Of a stretch of 64,000 nt of DNA, positions 13,925 through 25,462 are shown in pieces. The notes below the pieces were generated by a model, which was given only the letters and a program-made list of their open reading frames with translations, was not told the DNA's origin and made no database searches. Source of the DNA: Schizochytrium sp. TIO01 (taxonomy: Eukaryota > Sar > Bigyra > Thraustochytrida > Thraustochytriidae); the NCBI GenBank assembly GCA_004764695.1, contig SMSO01000037.1:2418837-2482836 (forward strand), written 5' to 3'. Every line of letters begins with the position of its first letter. The stretch's first letter is position 1. Both the position numbers and the translations under genes were made by a program.

Positions 13925-14954
13925 CAACTCGGTTGCAGAGCTCGTGGCAGCAATGCTTGCTAAGCACAAGGAGCAGCAACAGCAGCAGCAGGCAATGCAA
14001 TTCTTGCAACTGCAGCAGCAGCAACAACAGCACCAGCAACACCAGCAGCAATTTCAGAATGGAATGTTCCCCTCCAAAAACATGCCAGACAGCCTCCAGT
14101 CTGCAAAGTTATTATCCCAGCTGCTTGCACGCAGTGACAGTTCTACACCTGCATCCGAAGGCAGCAGCGTTGATGGAGACAGTGCTGCATCTTCTTACTA
14201 TAAATCGGAGCAGCAGCCTAATCCCTACTTTCCCGCCGCTGTCGCTCAGGCTATGGCGGCTGCACATGTAACCCCCGAACAAGCTGCAGGTATGATTGGT
14301 GCCGAGGTGAGTGACGTCAAGCTGGGCGCTGCAGCGGCTGCTGCTGCTAGTTTACAGCAGCAGCGCAGGAAAGGTCCTGTTATGAAAAAGCAGGTTTGCC
14401 ACATGTGCCAAAAGTCTTTCCGCTTTCCCAACGAGCTTAAGCGACACATTGAAGGGGTACACGAGGGCATTAAATTTCCGTGTGAACTTTGTGATAAGAG
14501 CTTTAGCACTAAGTGCAACTTGCACAAGCATGTGAACGCTGCACACAACGGCCGCACCTATGTTTGCCCCGTGTGCAAAAAGTCCTTCACAGATCCCTCG
14601 AACCTGCGCAAGCACATCAAGTCCATTCATGAGCGTCAACGCTACGCATGCCAAATGTGTGGAAAACAGTTTACACAGAACTCACACCTCCGTACGCATA
14701 TTAAGTCCTTCCATGAGCGCCGTCGCTACCCTTGCCCGATCTGCCCCAAGGACTTCTCTCGTAAAGACCACCTTCAGGCTCACACCCGGACGGTGCACGG
14801 ATGCGTGCTCCCAGCGAATGGCAACCAGCCTAACGCAGGTGCCAATGTCAACTCCATGGCTATGGAAGCTGCCACTGCCTCTGCAGTCCAGGCCTTAGCG
14901 ATGGCTCAGGCCCGTGCATCAACCGCAAAGCCAATAGCTTCTGCCACATACTAA
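13650..14954 (+). CDS. Polyglutamine five-finger C2H2 zinc-finger protein
   Basis: Probable sequence-specific DNA-binding nuclear regulator of 434 residues. The N-terminal half (about 8-140) is dominated by glutamine tracts written in mixed CAG and CAA codons, separated by short segments. Residues about 140-245 are Ser/Ala-rich. Five tandem C2H2 fingers span residues 250-383, each C-x2-C-x12-H-x4-H with a hydrophobic core and short linkers, so they probably contact DNA as an array. The tail is Ala-rich. The ATG sits in a good context (GACCACCATG) and the 5' side is AT-rich. The frames open opposite the CAG tracts are shadows. The family is too common for an ortholog name. The fingers are certain, the target unknown. 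Confidence 0.92.
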
Positions 14955-16258
14955 ATGAAGACCAGGTGAGACCTCTCTTCTGAAGGTAAGGTTCTCAAGT
15001 ATTACACACCGAAATCCTGCCCTCTCAAAGAAAAAGAGTTACACGCGGCCTTGCAAAAGTGCATTTACATCCTGATCAAGCAAAATTAAGCACGGATCTG
15101 CATGTTGCTTTGCTGCAAATACTTTTAATTGGGTTCCCCTCTGTTTGTGGGTGTTAATTTACTTCCCTATGCCGGATTAAATTTTACGCACATCCCCAAC
15201 ATTTTCTCACGATCACCCGAGCAACCGTCTGAAAGCCCACGTCACGTCTGTCAAATGTTTTTTTCCATATCTCCCAGGCGTTTCGGGAGTTGCTGTCCTC
15301 TACCCGCTAGCTCTAGTCTACTCTAGTTCACCCCGCACAGTTATAGACTGCGATACTGAAGTCATCGATGTCATCTTTCCACTAAAGGAGTTGATACGAT
15401 CTATCGCGCATCTCTCTGCGGAATGATCTTTATATACTTTATATGCCAATCAGTGCAGTAGACTCAGTTCTATGTTGGGTAGATCTCAATTACTCCTGTT
15501 TGTTCGTCGCCTAAATCCCCCATCAGAACGAGAAAACATCTGATTTTTCTGAAGATGGGGTTTGTTCTCTCGGCACCTGCTTCTCCGGCCTTAAAAATAC
15601 TTGGCCCGAGCGTTCTCATGATGCGATAATTTTGTCTCACATTTGCCCAAGTGTGTTCTGAAGACAAACATTCGCACATCATTCTTCGTCATACCCCATT
15701 CACCCTTTCCCTACTCAATGTACTTTTCACATGTTTTCCCAATGTTTCAGCTAGTGCTGGATCTATCCGTTTTTAACGATGATCTAGTGCTGGTTTAGCT
15801 CCTTTCAAAACTCACCAAAGAAGCAACAATATGTACCAATTGATACATTCTGTTTGTTGCTATGTTTCACTGCAAAAGCTTCTCTGCTTATTTTTTCCTA
15901 TATAATAAATTGCAACCATGTATCAACTTACTCTGTATCACTGTTTTCTTTTCTTTATTTCCCCAAATTTGATTACAATGTTGACTATCGTAGTGTTCTG
16001 ACTTTGCATGCGTTGCACTAACGAAAATCATGGCAGGTCTTTCTGAGAAGATTGTATTCTGGGACGGCGAGCCAATCAAAACAATATACACGACTCGAAG
16101 ACCTGGTTTTTGTTCTTTTGGGGATACTTGAGGAGAGTTCGTTTGCCAAGTGCGCACTTGGCAATAAAAACTGAAGCCTCCTCAATTATCAAAGCTGATT
16201 CCTTTTGCATATAGCCTCATGCTCAGCACCTCACAATAAGCGCACGATAAAAGTATAC

Positions 16259-17607
16259 CTATTCATCATTATTTTGGTTCGACATCGCCCTCGCCTGTGT
16301 CTGCGGTTCCGTAAGATCATCGGTCAAACTAAATGGGTTTGGAGTACTTAATGGTACTGAATCAGAAGCCAAACTGGAGCGAAAACCTCCTATATACAAG
16401 TGCACCGACTTTGTATCACTGTAAGGATTGACAACCAACACCAGATTTGGCAACAAAAGTAGTAACATTCAAAATCAATTGGCGAACACTATGTCAAAGC
16501 TTGATCTTTCTCGTCTGATAATAGACTTCGCGACAAGTACAAGCATCAAACATAGCAACTCCAAAGCGAAGAAAAGAATTTGCAAAGCGTATGCGAAGAG
16601 CTGTTCTGGTGAACTATATGCTCACCAGCATATCAATCATTCTCCAGCATAAATTTGCTACATTCATTAAAAACCTTAATATTTGTCGAATGAACTTAAA
16701 GGAAATAATCGTAAATATCCTTCACTGCTCCCGGACCAATGCTTACCCGCACAGTCCTCAATTGGACGCGGCATCCCGAAGCATCAAATTCAGAAAGATT
16801 ATTCAGATTGTTTAAGTTCGTATTGATTCGATAAGGCTGAACTTGGTCTGCTTTGCACTGGCTGAGCTTGCTCGAGTCATCGTAGTCTAGTATATAGGTA
16901 GCTTTGCTTTGCTAAGCCCAGGCAAGGACTTGTTGGCCAGCATTCAAACCATCATCTGCTAGAAGCCCGAACTTGCAGTTCTAAACAGTGAATCCCAAAC
17001 AAAAGTTATGGTTGAATGTGCATATTGCCTGCATTTGATTGTGTCTCAGGTAGGGTCTTTAGGTTTGTAAAGTACTCTACTTCGTACGTATTGAAAATAG
17101 ACTGGTTGTTCTTGATCTAGTCTTACAGAGCATGAGGCGACGATTGTGCTTGAAAGGTATCAATTATTATCATTATTTAGTCGACCAGAAAGATTACAAG
17201 CTATGAGGCATCTACCTGAAGCTCACTCTTGAGCAACGAATATAAACTAAAAACATAGTTGCCATCATACGTCGGTGTCGTCAGATTCTAGCTTGTGGAC
17301 ATCAACAAACAAGGATTACCATATTGAACACACCTCTTAGGATCCCTTCTTTGACAAGACCAATATAAACATGAATACAACCCAGTTCTTGGCACCTGAC
17401 AAGCAGTTGGAATGTTCTGACCTATTTCTGCAAAGTAGGGACTGAAATCCTTTTCCAATTGAATTTCAAGCTTCGGCCGGTGAGCTTGTCCCAGCCCTCT
17501 GCTTCTTCATAATTATTTTGGAGATATATCCTTGCAAAGTCGTAAAGATCTGTGCTACCGGGCGTCGTAAGCTCTGTTGCTGTTGCTGATGTCACGGTAC
17601 TAAACAT
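16259..17607 (-). other. Candidate multi-exon gene (unresolved)
   Basis: Short open blocks lie in order on the minus strand. One (17607-17422) reads through an acidic, aromatic-containing stretch. Another ends in a CAG|GTAGAT donor near 17216. The next starts after a CTAG acceptor and is in phase with it. A block ending near 16748 is followed by GTAAGC. The last (about 16405-16259) follows CTTACAG and ends in a TAG stop. I could not join all blocks in one frame: the last junction is out of phase, and an in-frame TAG lies near 16916. It may be a spliced gene with small exons, a decayed gene, or chance. No family is recognised. Confidence 0.18.
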
Positions 17608-17710
17608 GCCAATACAAAAAGAGTCAGTGCTGACACCCGCATGCTTTTGTTTGTGTGGGTAAAAACTGTAAGAAATTTCATTGGTTTTGTTGATTGTAGA
17701 TTTTTACTGT

Positions 17711-17711
<1 letters not shown>

Positions 17712-17742
<31 letters not shown>

Positions 17743-17744
17743 GG
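17712..17744. repeat. T10G23 homopolymer pair
   Basis: Ten T followed directly by twenty-three G on the plus strand. A G run of this length can form a quadruplex and is prone to length errors in sequencing. Confidence 0.9.
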
Positions 17745-18493
17745 AGCGCAGAAGCTTAGTTATAGAAGCTTTTACAGAAAATATATGTGCACTCTATTAT
17801 TTTGGCTTGAATTATTTTGCTCGCTCGTAGTGTGTACCGAATCAGGATTATCCATGTCACGACGAAAAGAAGACCTGAGTTAATGCAGACTCTGCTATAC
17901 TGCTATAACTGGGTTGACAATGTTTTGGTGTGGCGGTGACTACCATCATGTCCTGAGGCCACAGTGTCGTTTGTTGCACAAACTTTAATGTTAAAATAAA
18001 AAGAAATATAAAATTGATTGTTTGCTTGTTGTTGCTGTGATTATCGTAAAGGTTGATCATGACAAGCGAGAAAGAGGTCTTACTTTACTTACTTGAATGT
18101 GCTTGAATGGTCATAAAACAAGCATTCCCAATTACGGTTGTGGAATGATTTTCATCTTATAACATCACGTGTAAGACAGCTGGGCCACGTAATAGGCTTT
18201 TGTTCCCCTAATCGACTTTCTGTGGTAGTCAGATTGACATTTCTCTCTTGTATGGTGGTAAATTATGGATCGGAATTCGTAACTAATAGTTTCATGAGGT
18301 CGCACAAACAGGATTGCTGGAATTAGACGGAGGCAAGATGGGAGTAAAATGCAGATTCTCGAACACATGGACTACACAAAGGCGAGATGGATACCTATGT
18401 TGAGTTTCTGTGAAATATATATGCATAAGTATGTATATTTCTGCGTCATCTTCCTCTTGATGATGGTGATGATGTTTTAGGTTGTGCTATTAC

Positions 18494-21469
18494 TTACTCG
18501 TCAACATTTTTACCATGCTCAAGTTCTTCAACCTCTCTGCGGAGCTTTTCGAGGTCAAAGCTGATTGGGTCTTCATCTAGTGCGTTTGCATCCCCATCTG
18601 CTGCTACTGAGTCATCCTGGGCAGCGCCACGCGGTGAAGATCCATTTTCATAATTGTTTTGTGGTAAGGAACGTGCGGCTTTCTTAGAGGATGAAAAGCC
18701 ATTCATGCCGACACCATTGTTGTAATTATCACTGTGCACGTGGCCCTCCTCACCTTCTTCTAGGTTCTTGCCGCCGTAGACGGGAAGATCCTGGTGTGCA
18801 TAATCATCGGGGCCTGTTTCGTGTGCGTAGTGGTGGTGAATTTCGCGTCGTGGCTGCGAGGCAGACCCAGCAGCAGATGCAGACCCGGAGCGTGCCGAGG
18901 GAGATCCCGGAAAACTAGTATACGATTGTGGCTGCATGGCAGGGCTACCACCAAAGCGTCCCGCATTGTCAAATTGACTAGCTTGCGGCTGCTGCTGCTG
19001 TTGCTGCTGCAAGGACTGGTAACGTGGTGACCGTGGAGACTGGTATTGCGAAGAGGAGGAAGGGGGAGGAGGAAGCGGGGCCGGTTGCTGGTACTGCGAA
19101 GATGGCTGCTGCCCAAGTGAGTGGCGCAGAACCTCGTCGAGCTCAGCACGCAGACTCATATTATCCTCCTTGAGGTTCTTGCGCTGATCCTGCACCATCT
19201 TGAGGAGATTCTTCGTCTGAGCAAGCTGCGCCTGGTACTTGCGATTGGACTCGCGGAGCATTGCAAGCTGCGCTTCGTTTTTGCGCGAGTGCTGCTGTTC
19301 TCGATCTGCCACATCCCTTGACTGTGCTTCCATCGCCTGCCTCTGTTCTTGCATTGCTTTGAGCGCTCTCTGAGACTCCTCCAACGACCTCCTCAGCACC
19401 TCCGCGTCCGCCTCGCTCGCGTCGCGCGAAGTCACTGCCTTGCGAAGCTGGGCCTCTGCTTCATCCAACCTTGCCTCCAGCTCTGATGCTCTCTGTGCAC
19501 CTCGCGTTTGGGCCTCTGCGAGTCCTGAGTTGGCTCGCTGCCTCTCCTCCTGCAGTCTTCTATTCTGCGCGGAGACCTCCTCAAGCTGTGCCTGGAGTGC
19601 CTGAACCTGCCTTGCGAGGTCACTCTGCTCTGACGCTGCAGATTCAAACTCTAGTCTGGCATTTTCAAGTCTCTCTCTGCTGGCTTCCTCGAGATCCTTG
19701 ACAGCCTTTTTCAGATATGCCACCTCGTCGTCGAGCCTGAGTCTTTCCTCTTCGAGCATGAGGTTTCTCGCTCTCTCTTCGTCTCTCTGGACTTCTGCGC
19801 CAAGCTGCCTCTCCCTGGCTTTCTCGAGTTCCGCTCTCGCAACATTGTTCGCCTCCGCGAGCGCTCCGAGCCCTCTTCTCGTCTCTGCGAGCCACTCTTG
19901 CGCCGCTCCTGCTCCTCTGTTGTTCTTCTTGCGCTCGCCTTCATTTCCGTATTGCTGTTGAGGGTCTCTAAAGTCTCCCCCTGAAAGAAAGTGATTTCTG
20001 CGCATGTTCAAGCAGTCCTGTCTGAGCTGCTCGAGTTCTGCAGCTGCTTGTCTTTGCGCCTCCTCTGCGGCCCTCGCCTCTGCCGCAAGTTGCTGCACAG
20101 CTGCTCCAAGTCTTCCCACGGCTTCCACTTGGGCTGCAGATCTCTCTGCAGCGATTTGTCTCCACTTGGCAGCTTCGCTTTCTGCATTGTTTTCTCTCTT
20201 CCGCGAATCAGCTTCTTTACGCGCGAGCTCTCTCTCTGCGGTCTTGGCCCTCTCTCCCGCGGCTCCGCACCTTTGCTCGAGTTCTTCTCTCTCTGCAGCT
20301 GCTTGCCGAAGTTGTGCCTCTGCATCATCCTGGGCCCTTTGCAAAAGTCCTCCTAACGCCTGAACCTCTTCCTGGAGCCTGGCGTTCTGCTGTTCCTGCT
20401 TCCTGCGAGCCTCTGCGCTCTCTGCTGCGCGGTTGCGTGCCTGCTCTGCTGCGTTTCTCTCACGCTCGCGGGCGTCCCTCGCGAGGGCCGCTAGCTCCTC
20501 CTGTGCTTCTCGCAGCCGCGCTTCGAGTCTGTCTTTATCAGCAGCCCTCGCTGCGGCCTGCGCAAGGAGGTCCTGGCCTAGAGTCTCGAGCTCGGCATTG
20601 AGAGCTCTGGTTTCATCCTGGAGTGCCCTGTTGGCGTTCTCCACGTCGCCCTTTTCCCTGCGGGCTGCGTCAAGTTGTTTCCGTAGCTGGTCAAGGAGTG
20701 CGGCCTGCTGGTCGAACTGCTGCTGTGTTCTGGCTGCCTTGGACTGCTCATTGTGCAGCTCAGACTTGACCTGAGCTTCGTGCAGGTGCCTCTGTCTTTC
20801 GCCCTCCTCGAGGTCCTTGACCCTGGCTTGTGCTTTACGGTTCTGTTCTCTCAATTGCTCAAGCTCTTCCTCGCGTTCCCGAAGAGCCCTTTCGCGCTCC
20901 TCACCACGCGCCCTGAGCACCCCAAGTTCCCTCGAGGCAGGCCCGTGTGCCGCACGCAGCTCAGCAAGTTCCCTGCTCAAGTCCTCGTACGAGGCCCTGT
21001 GAGCCCGAAGACGCTCCTCTTCCTCATCACGCGCCTCTCGCAGACGCTTCTCAGCCTCTTCTCTGCGTCGGTCACTGTCCTCTGCGCGAGAGAGAGCATC
21101 CTCCAGCTCTTTGCGCGTCTCCTCGCCTGCAGCTGCCGCCTCTTCAGCAAACTTCTCCAGCGCTGCCGCCTCCTTTGCCTTGACGTCTAGGTCTACGCGC
21201 AGCCGCTTTGCCTCCGTGCCTGCGCGCGAGGCAACCTCTTGCGCGGCTGACAACTTGCGACGCAGCTCCGCCTGGTCTGCGCGCACAGAGTCGCAGACGG
21301 CAAGTGCCTGCCGCAGTGCGTGCTGCTTCGCCTGAAGGTCGCGCTGTGCGGTCAGCTGGGCGTCCTCATGCTCGCGGAGCTGCTCAAGAAGTTCGTTAGA
21401 AAACTCCACTTGCTGCTGTAGCTGCTCTGCTAGCTGTTCCACCTCGCCATCGCGGGAGGACGAAGCCAT
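18494..21469 (-). CDS. Long coiled-coil protein with Gln/Pro/Ser-rich tail
   Basis: A 991-residue protein. From about residue 5 to 770 it is an almost unbroken Ala/Glu/Arg/Gln/Leu heptad-type coiled coil, broken only near residues 489-515 by a short Gly/Asn/Gln-rich stretch (a hinge). After that comes a Pro/Ser/Gln-rich disordered region with a Q7 run near residue 825, and finally a short acidic helical end. There is no membrane segment or catalytic motif. It looks like a structural or scaffold protein of the myosin-tail/rootletin/golgin type, but coiled-coil composition alone cannot give orthology. The ATG at 21469 is chosen because the codon just upstream is GTG. GC content is far higher than the flanking DNA. 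It may be a centrosomal, basal-body or Golgi scaffold; this is a guess. Confidence 0.85.
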   Translation of the reverse strand: MASSSRDGEVEQLAEQLQQQVEFSNELLEQLREHEDAQLTAQRDLQAKQHALRQALAVCDSVRADQAELRRKLSAAQEVASRAGTEAKRLRVDLDVKAKEAAALEKFAEEAAAAGEETRKELEDALSRAEDSDRRREEAEKRLREARDEEEERLRAHRASYEDLSRELAELRAAHGPASRELGVLRARGEERERALREREEELEQLREQNRKAQARVKDLEEGERQRHLHEAQVKSELHNEQSKAARTQQQFDQQAALLDQLRKQLDAARREKGDVENANRALQDETRALNAELETLGQDLLAQAAARAADKDRLEARLREAQEELAALARDARERERNAAEQARNRAAESAEARRKQEQQNARLQEEVQALGGLLQRAQDDAEAQLRQAAAEREELEQRCGAAGERAKTAERELARKEADSRKRENNAESEAAKWRQIAAERSAAQVEAVGRLGAAVQQLAAEARAAEEAQRQAAAELEQLRQDCLNMRRNHFLSGGDFRDPQQQYGNEGERKKNNRGAGAAQEWLAETRRGLGALAEANNVARAELEKARERQLGAEVQRDEERARNLMLEEERLRLDDEVAYLKKAVKDLEEASRERLENARLEFESAASEQSDLARQVQALQAQLEEVSAQNRRLQEERQRANSGLAEAQTRGAQRASELEARLDEAEAQLRKAVTSRDASEADAEVLRRSLEESQRALKAMQEQRQAMEAQSRDVADREQQHSRKNEAQLAMLRESNRKYQAQLAQTKNLLKMVQDQRKNLKEDNMSLRAELDEVLRHSLGQQPSSQYQQPAPLPPPPSSSSQYQSPRSPRYQSLQQQQQQQPQASQFDNAGRFGGSPAMQPQSYTSFPGSPSARSGSASAAGSASQPRREIHHHYAHETGPDDYAHQDLPVYGGKNLEEGEEGHVHSDNYNNGVGMNGFSSSKKAARSLPQNNYENGSSPRGAAQDDSVAADGDANALDEDPISFDLEKLRREVEELEHGKNVDE

Positions 21470-22735
21470 CACGGCAGCGCAAGAGCTTTTGATACGAACG
21501 ACAGCAATTTATCTCGAGCTCGAGTTTAGATGCAACGAAGGATGTGGTGCACAAAGGACAAAGTAAATAATCCCAGCAGGACAGGCTGCCAGCAAACGGG
21601 CAAGCGGATAGAGCCACAGCACACGCAGCTCCTCAGCTACGCAGCTGCGCAAACGCTCCGCGGCGCTTCAAATGGGGTCTGTCTCGTCGCCTTCCTCTTG
21701 ACAAGGCAGCTCCGCTTTGCAATTCTTACATCTGCACATCAATCAGATGAAGCACCATTGAGCACTTACATACGAAATACCCAAGTACACTATACTAAAC
21801 CAAAGTGGGGTATACAGAAATAGTCAAGTTGCTCGTGGCGTATAACCTACTTGTGAGGTGACTCTAAAGAAAGGCCTACCAAGGGCAGAGTAGGATCTCT
21901 GGCGGTTGTGCACCTAGAAGTGCTTAAGGGAGTACTTAAATCCGGACTAGCTACTAGGATTGGTATCTGCATAGTAGTAAGAGGAAAAGAGGTGTGTAAC
22001 GGATGAAATGGCGGAGACGAATTCACAAGGAAGCACAGAGTGCTCTGCGTTTTCAAAAGAAAGAAGTCCCGCTGTGAAGTACAAAGTAAACATGTGTACA
22101 TTGACGAGGAGTGAAAAGGGGCTTTGCGCTGGTCTTGAATTTTAAGAATATTTTCTTTGATAGGAGCTGGTTTGGATCAGGGGTTTGGGAAATTTGGGAT
22201 AGAACATCTCAAACGTTGTCCTCTCATAGCACGCCTGTAAATATCATGGTTTAAAAATTATGCCGAGGTGTGCAATACGTATTATTTATTGTTGCAGTGT
22301 ATATAAGTAAATAAGATCCTGTGACCAGCTGCTCAACGCTCAGGTCTACAAGTGGTGGTAAACACCTTCCCCAAGACCACGGCCGTATTTGGATAACAAC
22401 AATGGCTCAAAGAGATTATTAAGCCCAGCCATCGTGCTTAATATCAAATAATATTTCTACAGAGGTTGTAGTTTGACCACGTAAAATGTGACCCTGTTAG
22501 GTACCTGATATGAATAACGAAAAGCGTGTTGAAACGATTTTTGTAGCCTCCATTTTATTGGCTACCTAACCGTCGTAACATTTGTTCTCTTTCCTAGCAA
22601 TAGATATTTATAATCTATTCTAATCTGTGTGTATCTCTCCTAAGTTGCCGCACATTGTAAAGGTCACTCATCAGAGTCCATCGCAACAAGTAAAGCAGAC
22701 AGAACTACCCTAATCTAACACTATAATAATTTATG

Positions 22736-22784
22736 GCTTGCTTGTTTGCTTGCTTGCTTGTTGCTTGCTTGCTTGCTTGCTTGT
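22736..22784. repeat. (GCTT)n microsatellite
   Basis: GCTT tetranucleotide tract with one TTTG variant and one single-base phase break. Confidence 0.95.
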
Positions 22785-23114
22785 AATGGATCCTTCGTTT
22801 GATAACTGTACTATGAAGATATAATTCACAAGCGCGCTGTCGAGATCTTCAATCGAAGGGAAATGTTTACAGCATGTCATAGTACGAATAACAACTTGAA
22901 AAGTCTTAGTACTAGATGCCCAAATGCGTGGTTGTGACAACAAGGATTCTAAGAATCAGAACTTTATACAAATATTCAGTAGATTGATTATGGTGGGATT
23001 AACGTTGATGGTTCATTAGACAAGTTACTTACCCCAACCCTTTCAATCGCATGTATGTAGTGCAGATCAAGGCTGTCTTAGTCTTCCAATTATAACATTA
23101 CTCTAAGACAGCAG

Positions 23115-23500
23115 ATCACCAACTTTAAACGCCAAACTTCACTAAGCATTCCCTTGGCACTTTTCAAGCCTCGAGCCTTGATTTTTCTAGTCAACCTCTA
23201 CCTGACCAGCTTCATTTTCAGAGCACGCTCAATACCTCGTAACTTTGTCAAGTACAAACACATAGGAACAGATATCATGTGTTGATTATTATTTATGATA
23301 ATTGCGACAAACACTGTATTGCCCGCGCTGTATCAATGCATGAGCAAGCCATGTCACCCCATTATCTGGATGCACGCCCTACACTAGCATATCGTCACTC
23401 TCCGAGCTCGCAAACTAGTTTTTTGCAGCCGCCGGAGGAATCCGTGTTTGATTCTCCTGACATTGCAAGGGAAAGCCGATGTGACAGGCAGGAACTCTGA
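23115..23500 (+). other. Possible exons of a membrane protein
   Basis: A block open from 23115 follows ACAGCAG, an acceptor-like site. It encodes one strongly hydrophobic segment followed by an Arg/Lys-rich stretch and stops at 23283-23285. A second block in another frame (to a TGA at 23498-23500) encodes a hydrophilic Ser/Pro/Arg tail. Together they look like the last membrane segment and cytoplasmic tail of a spliced membrane protein. No junction could be fixed, so this is only a candidate. Confidence 0.15.
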
Positions 23501-24868
23501 ATCAGTACAAAGAGTTTGGTGTCAGCTGTCGAAGGACACAGAGATGTCAATCAGGGACTCCAGTTTGTAAGATCAACGTGGTGTAATGATTTCATAAATT
23601 GACTTCCATGAAGGCCACATCCATTTGGCTATCTCCAACTACCCTAAGAGACACCTTTCTTCATATGCCTAATTTAAGTGTTGTGAACTTCTGCACCCTC
23701 GGTGCATGAGGGTTCTGTCGCATCTCCATTACGGCCCTATCACGTGCACTAACCCCATCCATCAGCTCTTTAAACTACAAGCGTCTTCCATCGCCATCGC
23801 TCACGGTGTTCAAGACACTCGCTGTCTCCAGGGCTGTATGGAGTTCACACCGTGCTGTCTCCTGATCTTTCGGAACAAAGCTCAGCAATCCATCAAAACA
23901 TGACAACTTGTCTCGGTGGCTAGCTAGCCAAGTTGCCTGCCAAGTTGCCTGCCTGCCGAACTCACTGGCCGTTCCTCGCTTTGCTCGCTTGAACTCCTCG
24001 AGGTCCTGTTCTACTCTAACACTCCAACGCTTCAGGGTCCTTGATGGAGCGGAAATGGATGCTGGGCCGTGGTCCACTCCCGTCTTGTAATATGCACGCA
24101 CAGAGAAAGTGACAACGTTCTTCAACGTACGCTTTTCAACGCCACACTATCTTTTTTAATCAATATAATTTAATCAAAAAAAACATTTTGTTTTTTCCTT
24201 CTATAAAAGAAAAGAAAAGAAAATCACTGCAAAGTCACAAATAAGAAAGCTGGTAAGAGCCCCCCCACTACTCCTACTACTGCATACTATATCTTGTGTC
24301 TGGTAAGAGAAAAGTGGACTTCAACAAAGGAGAGAACTATGCAAGAAAGGGGTTTTATTATAGTGGAACTTCGGGTACCCACCTACCACTACTCTTAGTA
24401 GTACTATCAATACTACTACTACTATTGCTACTACTACCACCTATCACCAATTCACAGGAACTCCAGCGAAAGAAGGCTGAGAAGAAGAATTAAGAAGAAG
24501 CGCAGCAGGAGAAGGAGCTCTCCTCGCAAACTCAACGTGAGCTCCATCTGCTTTGCTCGCCTACTAGGCCAAGTGCCACCCATGTGTGCCTCTTCATCGA
24601 AAAGGCCGCAATCCTCAGCCAGCCAGCCAGCCACGAATTAATTGTACGCAATCAATCATTCATTCATCTATCATTTTTCATCATTCATTCACTCATTTCT
24701 CTACTAAAACTAAGAAGAGTGCGCCAGCTCGCCAGTCCCTACAGTTAGCCTTAGCTGGACCCTAGCGACCCCGTGCCAGTTAGTCGGTTCGTTCCTGAGA
24801 GTCCATTTTGCACCTTTCCTGGCAAAAGCCAATTCTTCCCTCCTCACTAACTCACTCCTACTTACCCT

Positions 24869-24909
24869 TATCTATCTATCTATCTATCTATCTATCTCTC
24901 TCTCTCTCT
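24869..24909. repeat. (TATC)n-(TC)n compound microsatellite
   Basis: TATC units run directly into TC dinucleotides. Confidence 0.95.
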
Positions 24910-25183
24910 GGCTGGAGAGATTTTCCTTGAATCTATTTGGCTCGTAAGCTCCTTCGATTGGAGTCGCCGGAAGCTGCTGCTGCTGCTGCTGAGCCAGCGT
25001 AGGTGTCTTCTGAAGACACATGCGGGCCTGATGTTGCGAGGCGGGAGTCGATTGGCGCCGTTGCTGTCGTTGACCATTCGAAGATAGACAGACCTTCATC
25101 TTCATTTCTTCTTGGAGTTTTCTGAAAAGTCTGCTGCCACCTAGTTCTACCCTTTGTGCTAGCCAGGTGCTACTCGCCAACCT

Positions 25184-25212
25184 CTTTTTCTTTCTTTCTT
25201 TCTTTCTTTCTT

Positions 25213-25244
<32 letters not shown>

Positions 25245-25250
25245 TCTTTC
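25184..25250. repeat. (TTTC)n-(TC)n compound microsatellite
   Basis: A pure pyrimidine tract of about 65 bp on the plus strand, made of TTTC units and then TC units. Such a tract is also a candidate triplex-forming element. Confidence 0.95.
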
Positions 25251-25444
25251 GCGAAAACAGCACAAGAAAGGAACCAATCCCTCTCTCTTATCTATTTGCT
25301 TATCTCGCCATCTCTTTACTATGAGAAGACTTCGACCTCCATCATTCATCTAAAACTGGGTTGGTTCTGCAGGACCTGCGTCGAAGAACTCGGACCAAAT
25401 CCTCGCGAGGCCGCCTGCGCTGCGCTTGGGCCCACGGTCCTCCA

Positions 25445-25462
25445 ATCGATCGATCGATCGAT
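25445..25462. repeat. (ATCG)n tetranucleotide repeat
   Basis: Short self-complementary ATCG tandem tract of about four and a half units. Confidence 0.93.

Larger units (their letters stand above)
14955..18493. other. Intergenic gap between convergent genes; possible hidden spliced gene
   Basis: This is the tail-to-tail gap between the zinc-finger gene (+) and the coiled-coil gene (-). It holds no long frame. The minus strand between 17.6 and 16.26 kb carries several short open blocks next to splice-like sites, listed separately. A T10G23 homopolymer lies at 17712-17744. Otherwise I see AT-rich unique DNA. Confidence 0.5.

Noticed and set aside
13602-14051. Long minus-strand and second plus-strand frames across the zinc-finger gene
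   Set aside because: They are Leu-, Cys- or Ser-rich readings of the CAG/CAA tracts and contain no domain; the finger-bearing frame is clearly the real one.
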